From an uncultured Lachnospiraceae bacterium (GTDB lineage Bacteria; Bacillota; Clostridia; Lachnospirales; Lachnospiraceae): a stretch of DNA of 61,392 nucleotides. A model generated the notes under the pieces. That model was not told where the DNA came from and searched no databases. It saw only the letters and a list, made by a program, of their open reading frames with translations. Location: assembly GCA_934432885.1 (NCBI GenBank), contig CAKRYY010000015.1:1-61392 (forward strand), read 5' to 3'. A program made the position numbers and the translations under genes. Shown one piece after another: positions 6,701 to 14,742 of the stretch (the first letter of the stretch is position 1; every line of letters starts with the position of its first letter).

Positions 6701-7590
6701 TGTTCCAGATATGAAACCACCTTTTCATCCAGTTTTCCCTGCTTTGCCATATTATACATAATGCCAAAGGCCTCTTCCTTAGGCAGTGGCTTTTTATAGG
6801 GTCTGTCGGTTGCAAGCAGCGAGTCACAGATGTCTGCCACTGTCAGCATCCGCGCTTCCAGCGAAAGCTGCTCTCCCCTCAAATGTTTTGGATAGCCTGT
6901 TCCGTCCAGATATTCATGATGCTGCACCGCCCATTTTTTTATATTTTCATACTGGGAATTGAAATCTACCTTATTCAGGATGCGCTCTGTTATCTCTACA
7001 TGGCTCTCCATAATCTGTCGCTCTGCTGCGGTAAGCGTTCCCCTTTGTATCAGAAGACATTCTTTTTCCTCTTCAGTAAAATACGGTTCTATGCCTTCAC
7101 AGCCTTCATAGCACACTTCCAGGACGTTCTCGACTCTGCGACGTTTTTCCTCTGTCAGTATGCTCATTCTATCCACTTCTTCTGCTAATGAAAGTATCTC
7201 ACAAAGCTGTCTGCATTTTTGCTCAAATACTTCCTTTGTCAGTTCTCCCTGCAAATACTGTATCTGATAGCGTGCATGGAAAAGTGCAAACCGCAGCCTT
7301 ATATTCTGCAGCTTTCCTTCCAGCCTGCTTGCCTTATTCATAACGTTGGCGGGCACCGCTATCTTGCCGACATCGTGCATCAATGCGCCCAGCACCAGCT
7401 GTTCTTTCCGGTTCGGGGAAAAGTATTCCTCTTCCAGACCCTTTTCATGCTGTTCATTGATATAGTCTGCCATCTTTCCTACATAATCGGCAACCATACG
7501 CACATGATGCGCATTATAGGGCGTTCTGGCGTCAATTGCTTCCGCCATCGCCTCTGTGAAAGACCACATCAGGTCCTTAATCTCTTCCAT
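6685..7590 (-). CDS. HD-GYP domain protein (probable cyclic-di-GMP phosphodiesterase)
   Basis: From the ATG at 7588-7590 (AAGGAAG seven bases upstream) the product has 301 residues; an upstream ATG at 7608 has a poorer ribosome site. The N-terminal half carries YNAHHVRMV and the HD pair in ALMHDVGKIAVP. After a ~130-residue insert come MESHVEITERIL, HHEYLDGTGYP and the final VADICDSLLATDRPYK. The HHExxDGxGYP signature defines the HD-GYP class, which hydrolyses cyclic di-GMP using a di- or tri-metal centre. No receiver or other sensor domain is attached. It is monocistronic and, with the GGDEF protein at 1545 and the EAL protein at 16247, forms part of the c-di-GMP repertoire here. Confidence 0.87.
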   Translation of the reverse strand: MEEIKDLMWSFTEAMAEAIDARTPYNAHHVRMVADYVGKMADYINEQHEKGLEEEYFSPNRKEQLVLGALMHDVGKIAVPANVMNKASRLEGKLQNIRLRFALFHARYQIQYLQGELTKEVFEQKCRQLCEILSLAEEVDRMSILTEEKRRRVENVLEVCYEGCEGIEPYFTEEEKECLLIQRGTLTAAERQIMESHVEITERILNKVDFNSQYENIKKWAVQHHEYLDGTGYPKHLRGEQLSLEARMLTVADICDSLLATDRPYKKPLPKEEAFGIMYNMAKQGKLDEKVVSYLEQSIDR

Positions 7591-7626
7591 ACTGCACTTC
7601 CTTTCCATTTTACTTCCATTTTTTCT

Positions 7627-7655
7627 ATCTTAGCAGAAAGCATCTTTTCTGACAA
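7627..7655 (-). promoter_or_regulatory. Promoter of the HD-GYP gene
   Basis: Minus-strand TTGTCA (7650-7655) and TAAGAT (7627-7632) with a 17-base spacer. Confidence 0.6.
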
Positions 7656-7681
7656 GAAAATACGTCTCTTTGTTTCCCTTA

Positions 7682-7710
7682 TGGACAGAAAACATAATTT
7701 GTTATATAAT
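7682..7710 (+). promoter_or_regulatory. Promoter of the SEC-C gene
   Basis: TGGACA (7682-7687) and TATAAT (7705-7710) with a 17-base spacer, 47 bases before the ATG at 7757. Confidence 0.7.
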
Positions 7711-7756
7711 AAGGACACCTTAGAACTAAAAATACAGATATAAAGGGGAAATTATT

Positions 7757-8263
7757 ATGGCACTTTTACAGCAGTGGCGGGACAAGGCTTATGACGAAAA
7801 AGCAAATAAGGGCGACCTTCAGAGATTATGGACCGCTTATTTCCAGAAGGAAAAAGAGATTTACGCACAGCTTTTACAGAATCCCGATGAAGTCGTAGCG
7901 GGTACGGTAAAAGAGCTTGCCGAAAAATATAACGTAGACATCATGACCATGACAGGCTTTCTGGATGGTATCAATGACAGCTTAAAGGAAGCAAATCCCA
8001 TCGAAGAAATGGAAGAAGATACCCAGGTAAATCTTGGCTTCGATAAAGAGCTGCTTTACAAAAACATGGTAGGCGCAGGCGCTGACTGGCTTTATGGTCT
8101 GGAAGAATGGAACAGTATTTTTGACGAAGCAAAGCAGAAAGAGCTGTACAAGGAGCAGAAATCATCCACTACCATCGTAAAGGGAGCAAAGGTATATCCT
8201 AACGATCCTTGTCCCTGCGGAAGCGGCAAAAAATATAAAAAATGCTGCGGAAGAAATAAATAA
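7757..8263 (+). CDS. SEC-C motif zinc-binding protein
   Basis: A 168-residue, acidic, soluble protein. Residues 1-145 are helical and unremarkable. The C terminus is the SEC-C metal site ([14 protein letters not shown], about residues 152-165), the zinc-binding tail also found on SecA, where it helps contact SecB or ribosomes. Proteins of this size with a C-terminal SEC-C are common in Lachnospiraceae and lack a known role. AAAGGGGA lies before the ATG. The next gene, a small membrane protein, starts 12 bases later, so the two are probably co-transcribed. Confidence 0.85.
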   Translation: MALLQQWRDKAYDEKANKGDLQRLWTAYFQKEKEIYAQLLQNPDEVVAGTVKELAEKYNVDIMTMTGFLDGINDSLKEANPIEEMEEDTQVNLGFDKELLYKNMVGAGADWLYGLEEWNSIFDEAKQKELYKEQKSSTTIVKGAKVYPNDPCPCGSGKKYKKCCGRNK

Positions 8264-8275
8264 AAAGGATTTTGT

Positions 8276-8464
8276 ATGAAAAAAAATAAAAAAGCAATCG
8301 CCGCCATTATCGGTGTCGTTCTGTTGGCATTACTTTATCTTCTGACGCTTATAACGGCATTTTTAAATATTCCCAACTGGGAGAGGCTGTTTCAAATCAG
8401 CCTTGCGGCTACGATTGCACTTCCCATCCTTTTATGGATATTCATTATGTTATCAAAAAAATAG
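8276..8464 (+). CDS. Small two-helix membrane protein
   Basis: A 62-residue protein with a basic N terminus (MKKNKKA), two predicted membrane helices (AIIGVVLLALLYLLTLIT and ISLAATIALPILLWIFIML) and a Lys tail. AAAGGA precedes the ATG. It is likely translated from the same mRNA as the SEC-C protein. Function unknown. Confidence 0.75.
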   Translation: MKKNKKAIAAIIGVVLLALLYLLTLITAFLNIPNWERLFQISLAATIALPILLWIFIMLSKK

Positions 8465-8490
8465 AGTGTGCGCCCTGCGCACACTCTTTT
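8463..8490 (+). terminator. Bidirectional terminator
   Basis: A perfect 11-base-pair stem (8463-8473 with 8477-8487) and a 3-base loop overlap the stop codon of the small membrane gene. It has T-runs on both strands, so it also serves the convergent HAD gene. Confidence 0.85.
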
Positions 8491-8495
8491 GCTTT

Positions 8496-9098
8496 CTAAA
8501 CCACGCCAAGCTCCTTCAGCTGCTGCTGCGCAGCTTCTCTGGTTGTAAATACGATTCCGTACATTCCCTCCTTCTGCGCAGCTTTTACATTGACCTCCAA
8601 ATCGTCCAGAAATACGCAGGTATCTGCCTGCAGTCCATATTTCTCCATCAGTCTCTGATAAATCTCTGGCTGCGGCTTGATAAGATTTTCCTCATAGGAA
8701 AGGATGCCTCCATCCATGTACGGTATAAAATCAAGCGCCTTCCCGCACTCTCTCTGGCACTTGGAAGAGAAGTTTGACAGATAATAAACGCCATAGCCCT
8801 TCGCCTTTAACTCCAAAAGCCAGGGAATCGCATAGTCCGCATGCTCCACCAGACCTCCCAGATTGGAAAACATCTGATGAATCTCTTTTTCCACGCCCGG
8901 GTCGTTTTTTATCAGAAGCGCCTCTACCTCTTCATCGCTAAGCACGCCCCTGTCGATCTCATTCCATTCCTTACTTTGTACGGTAGCTGCCGCAACCCTC
9001 TTACAGGTTGCCTCATCAAAGCCAAATTTCTGAATATGTTTTTCCCATGTATAATAGGTCAGTACATTTCCAATATCAAATACGATATTTTTAATCAT
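8496..9098 (-). CDS. HAD-IA family phosphatase (YihX-like)
   Basis: A 200-residue HAD hydrolase. Motif I is VFDIGNVL, in which the usual second Asp is Gly, as in the YihX-type sugar-phosphate phosphatases. Motif II is YYLSNFSS, the motif III Lys is probably the one in NLIKPQPEIY, and motif IV is CVFLDDLEVNVKAA. It should remove phosphate from a small metabolite; the substrate cannot be told. Its ATG overlaps the end of the LysR gene by 8 bases, so it is probably translationally coupled to that regulator. Confidence 0.85.
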   Translation of the reverse strand: MIKNIVFDIGNVLTYYTWEKHIQKFGFDEATCKRVAAATVQSKEWNEIDRGVLSDEEVEALLIKNDPGVEKEIHQMFSNLGGLVEHADYAIPWLLELKAKGYGVYYLSNFSSKCQRECGKALDFIPYMDGGILSYEENLIKPQPEIYQRLMEKYGLQADTCVFLDDLEVNVKAAQKEGMYGIVFTTREAAQQQLKELGVV

Positions 9099-9987
9099 TC
9101 GATGTTTCCTCCTTTAAAAGTGCAAGTAAATTTCTCGCCGCAGCAGAAAGCGGATTTTCAGGTCTTGTCACAACACAGAACTGCCGTCTTGGAATTCTTT
9201 TATTGAAGCGCAGCTCAAACAATGTCCCTTCTTCAAGCTGTTCCCGCGCAAATTCCTTCATGACACTACCAACTCCCAGACTCCTAAGCGCAAACTGCAC
9301 AATCATATCGCTGGTGGCAAGCTCAAACTCAGGATGGATTTCCACGCCATTTAGATGCAGGTATTCATCCAGATAGCTGCGGGTACTGGTATTTTTTTCA
9401 AGAGAAATAATCGGCAGCTTTTCAAGCTCCTGCAAATCCAGCGTCTTGTGCTTGTACGGAATAAAACGCCGTCCTGCCACAAAGGTATCCTCAATTTCAC
9501 GCACACATCTAATCTGCAGCCCGTCCTCTTTGGGAAATGGCGTACTGACCACGCCAAAGTCTATCTTATCCTCACGCAGATAACGAAGCGTCTCCGGCGT
9601 CGGCGCATTGGTAACAGTTACCTTGATGCCCGGATATTTCTCATGAAACTGCTCCAGATACGGCAGCAGATAAAATTTCAGGGTCATATCGCTCGCGCCA
9701 ATCCGAATCTCGCCAAGCTCCAGATGCAGCATGTGCGCAAGCACCTTTTCTCCCTGTGCAATCTGCTCAAATCCTTTTTCCACATAAGCATACAACAGCT
9801 TTCCTTCCTGTGTCAACCGAACACCCCTGGAGGTCCTCAGAAAAAGCTTTGTTTCAAGCTGCCTCTCGAGCTGCCGGATGCTCTGGCTGACCGCAGGCTG
9901 CGAAATCGCCAGCTCGCCAGCCGCCAGCGTCAGACTGCCGCATTTTGCCACATAGTAAAATACCTTATAGTATTCCAGATGATTCAT
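9091..9987 (-). CDS. LysR-family transcriptional regulator
   Basis: The chosen start (ATG at 9985-9987, with GAGGG nine bases upstream) gives 298 residues, the normal LysR length. Residues 1-60 are the winged helix-turn-helix (SLTLAAGELAISQPAVSQS, RQLE.QL), and residues about 88-290 form the periplasmic-binding-fold effector domain (GEIRIGASDMTLKFYLLPYL). The gene is divergent from a HAD phosphatase at 10040 and overlaps a second HAD phosphatase at 9098. Control of one or both is a reasonable inference, and the 52-base divergent spacer would be the operator region. Confidence 0.88.
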   Translation of the reverse strand: MNHLEYYKVFYYVAKCGSLTLAAGELAISQPAVSQSIRQLERQLETKLFLRTSRGVRLTQEGKLLYAYVEKGFEQIAQGEKVLAHMLHLELGEIRIGASDMTLKFYLLPYLEQFHEKYPGIKVTVTNAPTPETLRYLREDKIDFGVVSTPFPKEDGLQIRCVREIEDTFVAGRRFIPYKHKTLDLQELEKLPIISLEKNTSTRSYLDEYLHLNGVEIHPEFELATSDMIVQFALRSLGVGSVMKEFAREQLEEGTLFELRFNKRIPRRQFCVVTRPENPLSAAARNLLALLKEETSND

Positions 9988-10039
9988 GATTGTATCCCTC
10001 ACTTATATCTGCTAAAATTCTAACATAAGGAGGGTCATT

Positions 10040-10723
10040 ATGTATACTATCATTCTTTGGGACCTTGATAATACGCTTTTGAATTTTACAGCGTCAGAAA
10101 AATACGCTTTTGACACCTGTATGAAAAATGCCGGCATTACACCGACCGACGAGCTTTTGGCAGCCTACTCAAAGGTCAATCTTTCCTTCTGGAAAAGGCT
10201 GGAGCGCGGCGAAATTACAAAAGATGCGCTCCTTACACAGCGCTTTCCAAGCTTTTTTGAAGCTGTCGGCATATCAGGCGTAGACACTGTTCTTTTTCAG
10301 CGCACCTATCAGCAGCTTTTAGGCAGCGTCGTCTATCCGCTTGATAACTCATTAGAGCTTTGCCAAAAGCTGCACAAAAGCTTCCGGCAATATATCGTTA
10401 CAAATGGAGTTGCCGTAACACAGCGCAGCAAGCTGAAAATCAGCCGCCTTGCAGAATGTATGGACGGTTACTTTATTTCTGAGGAAATCGGCGCAGAGAA
10501 GCCATCCACAGCCTTCTTTGACGCAGTATTTTCCAAAATACCGGATTTCAAAAAAGAAAATGCGCTCCTTGTAGGCGATTCCCTTACCAGCGACATGCTG
10601 GGTGCAAACCGTGCACAGATTGACGCCTGCTGGTATAATCCGGCTGGAGAAGCAAAAAATCCTGACATCTCTATCCGTTATGAAATCAAAAATCTCTGGG
10701 AGCTTGAAGATATTATAAAATAG
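10040..10723 (+). CDS. HAD-family hydrolase, YjjG-like (5'-nucleotidase type)
   Basis: A 227-residue protein with all HAD motifs: DLDNTL (nucleophile D8, acid D10), YIVTNGV, the Lys in KLKISRL, and GDSLTSDMLGA. A helical cap lies between motifs I and II. The overall pattern resembles YjjG, which dephosphorylates non-canonical pyrimidine nucleotides. AAGGAGGG lies eight bases before the ATG. It is divergent from the LysR gene and followed immediately by a family 1 repeat. Confidence 0.82.
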   Translation: MYTIILWDLDNTLLNFTASEKYAFDTCMKNAGITPTDELLAAYSKVNLSFWKRLERGEITKDALLTQRFPSFFEAVGISGVDTVLFQRTYQQLLGSVVYPLDNSLELCQKLHKSFRQYIVTNGVAVTQRSKLKISRLAECMDGYFISEEIGAEKPSTAFFDAVFSKIPDFKKENALLVGDSLTSDMLGANRAQIDACWYNPAGEAKNPDISIRYEIKNLWELEDIIK

Positions 10724-10774
10724 AGTTTACCTGCAAGCTCTTCGCGCAAGCGGTGTCTGCAAGGCAAAATTTAT
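10722..10774 (+). repeat. Dispersed structured repeat, family 1 (copy C)
   Basis: Begins inside the stop codon of the HAD gene: AGAGTTT/AAGCTCT hairpin, then CGCGCAAGCGGTGTCTGC and AAGGCAAAATTTATC. It fills the whole space to the convergent deacetylase stop and probably serves as the terminator for both. Confidence 0.65.
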
Positions 10775-11491
10775 CTAATCAAGCAGCAACTCTTCTACCG
10801 TAACAAAGGTATAGCCACGCTCCTTCAGCGCGTCCACTGCCTTTAATGCCGCTTCTACAGAAGTATCATAATAATCATGCAGCAGGATAATATCCCCCTC
10901 ATCTGCCGCCTCTACAATTTTGGCGGCGATGCAGTCTGCATTGTGCGAGCACCAGTCTAAAGGGTCAATATTCCAGAGCACTGGAAACATATTCAATTCC
11001 TTTTCAAACGCCTTATCCCAGCTTCCATACGGTGGGCGCACATAGAGCACATCCTCTCCTGTAATCTCCTTAAGCACCGTATTGGTTTCTATCAGCTCCT
11101 GTCGGAAGGTATCGCGGTTTCCTTTGGTAAGCTGGATATGGCTATAGGTATGATTACCGATAAGATGTCCCTCGTCATGCTCCCGTTTTATGATTTCAGG
11201 ATGTGCATTTGCATTTTCTCCTGTTACAAAAAACGTCGCTACGACATGTCTTTCCTTTAAACCATCTAACAGCCTTTGCGTATAGACTGGATGGGGTCCG
11301 TCATCAAAGGTTATCGCAATCTTTTTCTCGTCATGGTCTCTTTCCATACCATCGCTATCGCTTACTATCCGGTTGCTTTCATGTGATATTGTCTGCATGG
11401 CCTGCGGCTGGCTTATGCGCAAAAAAAGAAGCGTCCCCAGCATCAGCAGGTCGAGAATCGCCATCCGTTTCATCCATCTCTTACTTTTCAT
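10775..11491 (-). CDS. Polysaccharide (peptidoglycan/chitin-type) deacetylase, NodB fold, membrane-anchored
   Basis: A 238-residue protein. A basic N terminus and a hydrophobic helix (residues about 11-24) act as signal anchor. The NodB domain starts near residue 56 and has all motifs: TFDDGP (D63, D64), HTYSH, RPPYGSW, DPLDW and LLHD. The enzyme removes N-acetyl groups from a cell-wall or extracellular glycan using a divalent metal. No substrate-specific domain is attached. The gene is divergent from the two-component operon at 11640. Confidence 0.9.
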   Translation of the reverse strand: MKSKRWMKRMAILDLLMLGTLLFLRISQPQAMQTISHESNRIVSDSDGMERDHDEKKIAITFDDGPHPVYTQRLLDGLKERHVVATFFVTGENANAHPEIIKREHDEGHLIGNHTYSHIQLTKGNRDTFRQELIETNTVLKEITGEDVLYVRPPYGSWDKAFEKELNMFPVLWNIDPLDWCSHNADCIAAKIVEAADEGDIILLHDYYDTSVEAALKAVDALKERGYTFVTVEELLLD

Positions 11492-11555
11492 GCAGACCGC
11501 CTCTTTTCCTTTTCTTCCTGTCTATTCTATGAAGAAAGGTTTTGTCTATATGCTC

Positions 11556-11584
11556 TTGAGACGTTTTCCAATTTGCATTATACT
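11556..11584 (+). promoter_or_regulatory. Promoter of the LytTR two-component operon
   Basis: TTGAGA (11556-11561) and TATACT (11579-11584) with a 17-base spacer. The -10 box forms the left arm of the inverted repeat at 11579-11596. Confidence 0.65.
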
Positions 11585-11596
11585 AATCATAGTATA
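11579..11596 (+). promoter_or_regulatory. Inverted repeat overlapping the -10 box (candidate operator)
   Basis: TATACTA and TAGTATA are perfect reverse complements around ATCA. Their position over the -10 and start site would suit a repressor. Half of the symmetry may simply reflect the -10 sequence. Confidence 0.4.
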
Positions 11597-11639
11597 AACC
11601 AGCCCCTAAAGGGTGCACTACGCTTAGAGGAAACATGTT

Positions 11640-12365
11640 ATGTTAAAAATTGCAGTCTGCGACGACAATCAGGAGGAGCTTTCACATATTACGGCTCTTT
11701 TAGAAGCTTATCAGAAGGAACGCGGCACATCCCTTTCTTATAAACCCTTTTTAAGCAGCGTTGAGCTTGCCTCTACCGCACAGTCCGGCGGCTATTCGCT
11801 CTATCTTCTGGACGCCATTATGCCGGCGCTTGACGGTATCGGACTGGCAAAGGAGATTCGCAGCTTTGACAAAGCTGCCTCCATTATCTTTTTGACGTCC
11901 TCACCGGAATTTGCTGTTGAAAGCTATACGGTAAAGGCTGCAAATTATCTGATTAAGCCGATTGATAAGGCTGCCTTCTTTGCCGCTCTGGATGATATTC
12001 TTTCGCAGCATGCCAATGTGCTGGAAAAATCCATTATCGTAAAAAGCGAGCTGGGCGTGCGCAAGGTTCCCTTATCCAGTCTTTTGTATGTAGAAGCAAG
12101 AGGACGCTCTGTTATCTACTGTCTCCAAAATGGAGAGCAGCTTACCTGCATCAGCCGCTTTGCCACCGTATGCAGTGAGCTTTTAAAAAATCCGGAGTTT
12201 ATCCAGACGCATCGTTCCTATCTTGTCAATATGAATCATATCAGCAGCATCAATGCAGAAGGCATTGAACTGCAAAATCAGAAGCTGGTTCCGCTGGCGC
12301 AGCGTCGTCTGGCAGAAATCAGAGAACATTATCTTGCGTTTCAGATGGAAGAGGTGCAATTATGA
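11640..12365 (+). CDS. LytTR-type response regulator (AgrA/ComE-like)
   Basis: A 241-residue protein with a receiver domain (acidic pocket D8-D9, phospho-acceptor D58 in LLDAIMPALDG, Lys in YLIKPI) and a C-terminal LytTR DNA-binding domain (LYVEARGRSVIY, THRSYLVNMNHISSI). It should bind paired ~9-base direct repeats upstream of its targets when phosphorylated by the kinase encoded next to it. Its stop overlaps the kinase start by 4 bases (ATGA). No pheromone precursor or AgrB-type processing gene is seen nearby. Confidence 0.92.
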   Translation: MLKIAVCDDNQEELSHITALLEAYQKERGTSLSYKPFLSSVELASTAQSGGYSLYLLDAIMPALDGIGLAKEIRSFDKAASIIFLTSSPEFAVESYTVKAANYLIKPIDKAAFFAALDDILSQHANVLEKSIIVKSELGVRKVPLSSLLYVEARGRSVIYCLQNGEQLTCISRFATVCSELLKNPEFIQTHRSYLVNMNHISSINAEGIELQNQKLVPLAQRRLAEIREHYLAFQMEEVQL

Positions 12366-13636
12366 GTTACCTGACTGCTTTGGAATTTGCCAACTATGGC
12401 TTTGTACTGTTTTTCGGCGTTGTCGCCTCTCTGTATCTTGCAGATATTCCTTTTCGCGGAAACGAGCGCTTCTATGTTCTTTCTCTTCTGGGCTTTGGCA
12501 CAGTGCAATTTCTGGCTTATCTTCTCCTTGGAGAAGCTGTGCTTTATAAATGCTATCCGCTGATTATTCATCTGCCTTTAATCCTGGTGATTCACTTCAT
12601 TTCCCATAAAAATATCTATATCTCAGTGATTGCCGTGCTGTCGGCATACCTGCTGTGTACGCCAAGGAAATGGTTTGGAACGCTGCTTTCTCTTTTTGCA
12701 GGCTATGACCCTGTGGTTGCTTATCTCGCGGAGATTTTGATTACGCTCCCACTTTTATTTCTCGTTATCAAATTTATTTCGCCCTATATTATCCGGCTCA
12801 AATATGAAAGCAAAACAACGCTGCTTTTATTCTTTCTGCTGCCATTATCCTATTATATCCTGCAATATGCCTTTACTGTATATACCGATCTGCTGCATAC
12901 AGCAGGTGCAGCCGTCGTTGAAGCCATCGACAGCTTTACGGTACTGCTCTATTTTGTCTTTTCCATGCTCTCACTTAAGCTTTCAAGCCAGAAAAATAAA
13001 GCAGAGCATACCAATATGCTGCTCCATGCCGCTGCCGCGCAGGCGCAAAAGGAAATTGCCCAGCTTTCATGTTCAGAAAGACAGGCAGCCATCTATCGTC
13101 ATGACCTGCGGCATCATCTGAATTTTATAAGGAGCTGTATTGCCAGCGGAAAACTTACAGAAGCAACAACATATATTGATGAAATTTGTGACAGTATAGA
13201 AGGCAGCCGGCTCATACGTTACTGCAGGAATGAAACTGTCAACCTGATTCTGTCCTCCTATGCACAAAGAGCCGCTGCAGAGCAGATTCCTATCCAGATA
13301 AAGGTAACAGCTTTGGATTTTACAAGATTTCAGATTATGGATCTTTGCAGCCTTCTGGCAAATGGTCTTGAAAATGCCATCCACGCCTGCATGGAAATGG
13401 AAAATAAAGACCTGCGCTTTATTCAGCTTTCCCTCTATGAAAAAAATCACAAACTCTGCATCAATCTTGCAAACAGCTATCAGAAGGCTCCCGCATTTGT
13501 CAACAAGATTCCTGTTACCCGCGCTAAAAATCATGGCGTAGGAACGCAGAGCATGATTTCTGTCGTTGAAAAATACAAGGGTGTCTATGGATTTTCCGCC
13601 AGCAACGGCACCTTTCATTTTCAGGCGTCTATGTGA
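12362..13636 (+). CDS. AgrC-like sensor histidine kinase (GHKL type)
   Basis: A 424-residue protein. Residues 1-190 contain about six membrane helices. A coiled segment leads to the H-box YRHDLRHHLNF and then the GHKL ATPase domain with N-box NGLENAIHA and a G-rich lid (KNHGVGTQSMISVVEKYKG). This is the architecture of kinases that sense small ligands or peptides at the membrane and phosphorylate a LytTR regulator. The ligand is unknown. It is translationally coupled to the regulator and followed by a strong terminator. Confidence 0.9.
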   Translation: MSYLTALEFANYGFVLFFGVVASLYLADIPFRGNERFYVLSLLGFGTVQFLAYLLLGEAVLYKCYPLIIHLPLILVIHFISHKNIYISVIAVLSAYLLCTPRKWFGTLLSLFAGYDPVVAYLAEILITLPLLFLVIKFISPYIIRLKYESKTTLLLFFLLPLSYYILQYAFTVYTDLLHTAGAAVVEAIDSFTVLLYFVFSMLSLKLSSQKNKAEHTNMLLHAAAAQAQKEIAQLSCSERQAAIYRHDLRHHLNFIRSCIASGKLTEATTYIDEICDSIEGSRLIRYCRNETVNLILSSYAQRAAAEQIPIQIKVTALDFTRFQIMDLCSLLANGLENAIHACMEMENKDLRFIQLSLYEKNHKLCINLANSYQKAPAFVNKIPVTRAKNHGVGTQSMISVVEKYKGVYGFSASNGTFHFQASM

Positions 13637-13664
13637 AAAAGAGCCGCTTTCGTGGCTCTTTTTC
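13635..13664 (+). terminator. Bidirectional terminator between the kinase and PrsA-like genes
   Basis: Arms GAAAAAGAGCC (13635-13645) and GGCTCTTTTTC (13654-13664) pair perfectly, with T/A runs on both sides. Confidence 0.85.
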
Positions 13665-13682
13665 TATTTCCCTCTATTTCCC

Positions 13683-14738
13683 TTATTCATTTCCAAAACA
13701 AGAATGATAGGTTTCAAAAAATTCCTTTGTCTTTACCTTATCATCATGGATCAGCGATACGCTTTCCCAAAGCTCTGTATTTAAGTTTCTGGTCAGGGAA
13801 TCGGCAAATGCGTCATATTCCTGTCCAAATACTTCTTTTCTGCGCTGTTCCACAATCTTTATTTTATTCGCGTCCGTTTCTTCACGGTTAAATGTACTGA
13901 TGCACTTAATGATATGATAACCGGACTCCGTCTCTACAATATCACTGATTTCATCCGTTCCCAAATCAAACGCAGCCTTTTCAAAGGCACTCTCCATCTC
14001 TCCTTTTCCAAAGGAATAGGTGCTCTTGGCATCCTCACTGTATTTTGCTATCAGGCTGTCAAAGTCCTCGCCCGCCTGCGCCTTTGCCAGAACCTCTTTT
14101 GAAAGCGCATAGGCTTCCTCTTTTTTCTGCGCATCGTAGGCAACGCGCTCTCCGTTTTCATCAACCTCAGAGGTCCGGATTAAAATATGCTCCACCGTAA
14201 TCGTCCGCGCCTCATCATCACTGATTTCAGGATTGATGTCCTTGATGATATAACGGTATACCTTATCTGCAAGAGCATACTCCTCATACATGGAGACAAT
14301 ACGCGCCTCATCTACGCCCATTTCGGTACGTTCCGATTCGTTTAAAGAATCATAATACATTTTGCCTGCCTGCTGCGCCAGCCCCTCCTCCTTTTCATCA
14401 AGCGTAACCTCATACTTCTGTGCCAGCAGATTCATTACCTTAATCTGCGCCAGCCGCGCAAGCACCGTATCCTTGATATTCTGCTCCAGGGTCGTTCCCG
14501 GCAGGCTGATTTCCCATATCTGGCTGCCATAAATATCCTCATACTGATTCTGGATATTGGTCAGGTATACCATAATCTCCGGCAGGACGCATGCTTCTCC
14601 TTCAATCTGAAATACCTCGTCCTTTCCAAAGCCTGTCGTCAGTACGACCTTGGTTTTTTCGCCGCCATTGCCACAGCCGGTTATAAAAAGCAGGATACAG
14701 AGCAGGAGACATCCAAAATATCCTGTCTTTTTTCCCAT
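13683..14738 (-). CDS. PrsA-like peptidyl-prolyl isomerase lipoprotein
   Basis: A 351-residue lipoprotein: signal sequence with lipobox FITGC22. A SurA/PrsA-like N-terminal helical region spans about 30-170, and a parvulin domain about 180-275 (ITVEHILIRT, YSEDAKSTYSFGKGEM, ETESGYHIIKC), followed by a helical tail. Such proteins help exported proteins fold outside the membrane. It starts 4 bases after the FAD oxidoreductase gene and is co-transcribed with it, a pairing with no obvious logic. It could assist folding of the large exported proteins encoded just beyond. Confidence 0.87.
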   Translation of the reverse strand: MGKKTGYFGCLLLCILLFITGCGNGGEKTKVVLTTGFGKDEVFQIEGEACVLPEIMVYLTNIQNQYEDIYGSQIWEISLPGTTLEQNIKDTVLARLAQIKVMNLLAQKYEVTLDEKEEGLAQQAGKMYYDSLNESERTEMGVDEARIVSMYEEYALADKVYRYIIKDINPEISDDEARTITVEHILIRTSEVDENGERVAYDAQKKEEAYALSKEVLAKAQAGEDFDSLIAKYSEDAKSTYSFGKGEMESAFEKAAFDLGTDEISDIVETESGYHIIKCISTFNREETDANKIKIVEQRRKEVFGQEYDAFADSLTRNLNTELWESVSLIHDDKVKTKEFFETYHSCFGNE

Positions 14739-14742
14739 TTCA

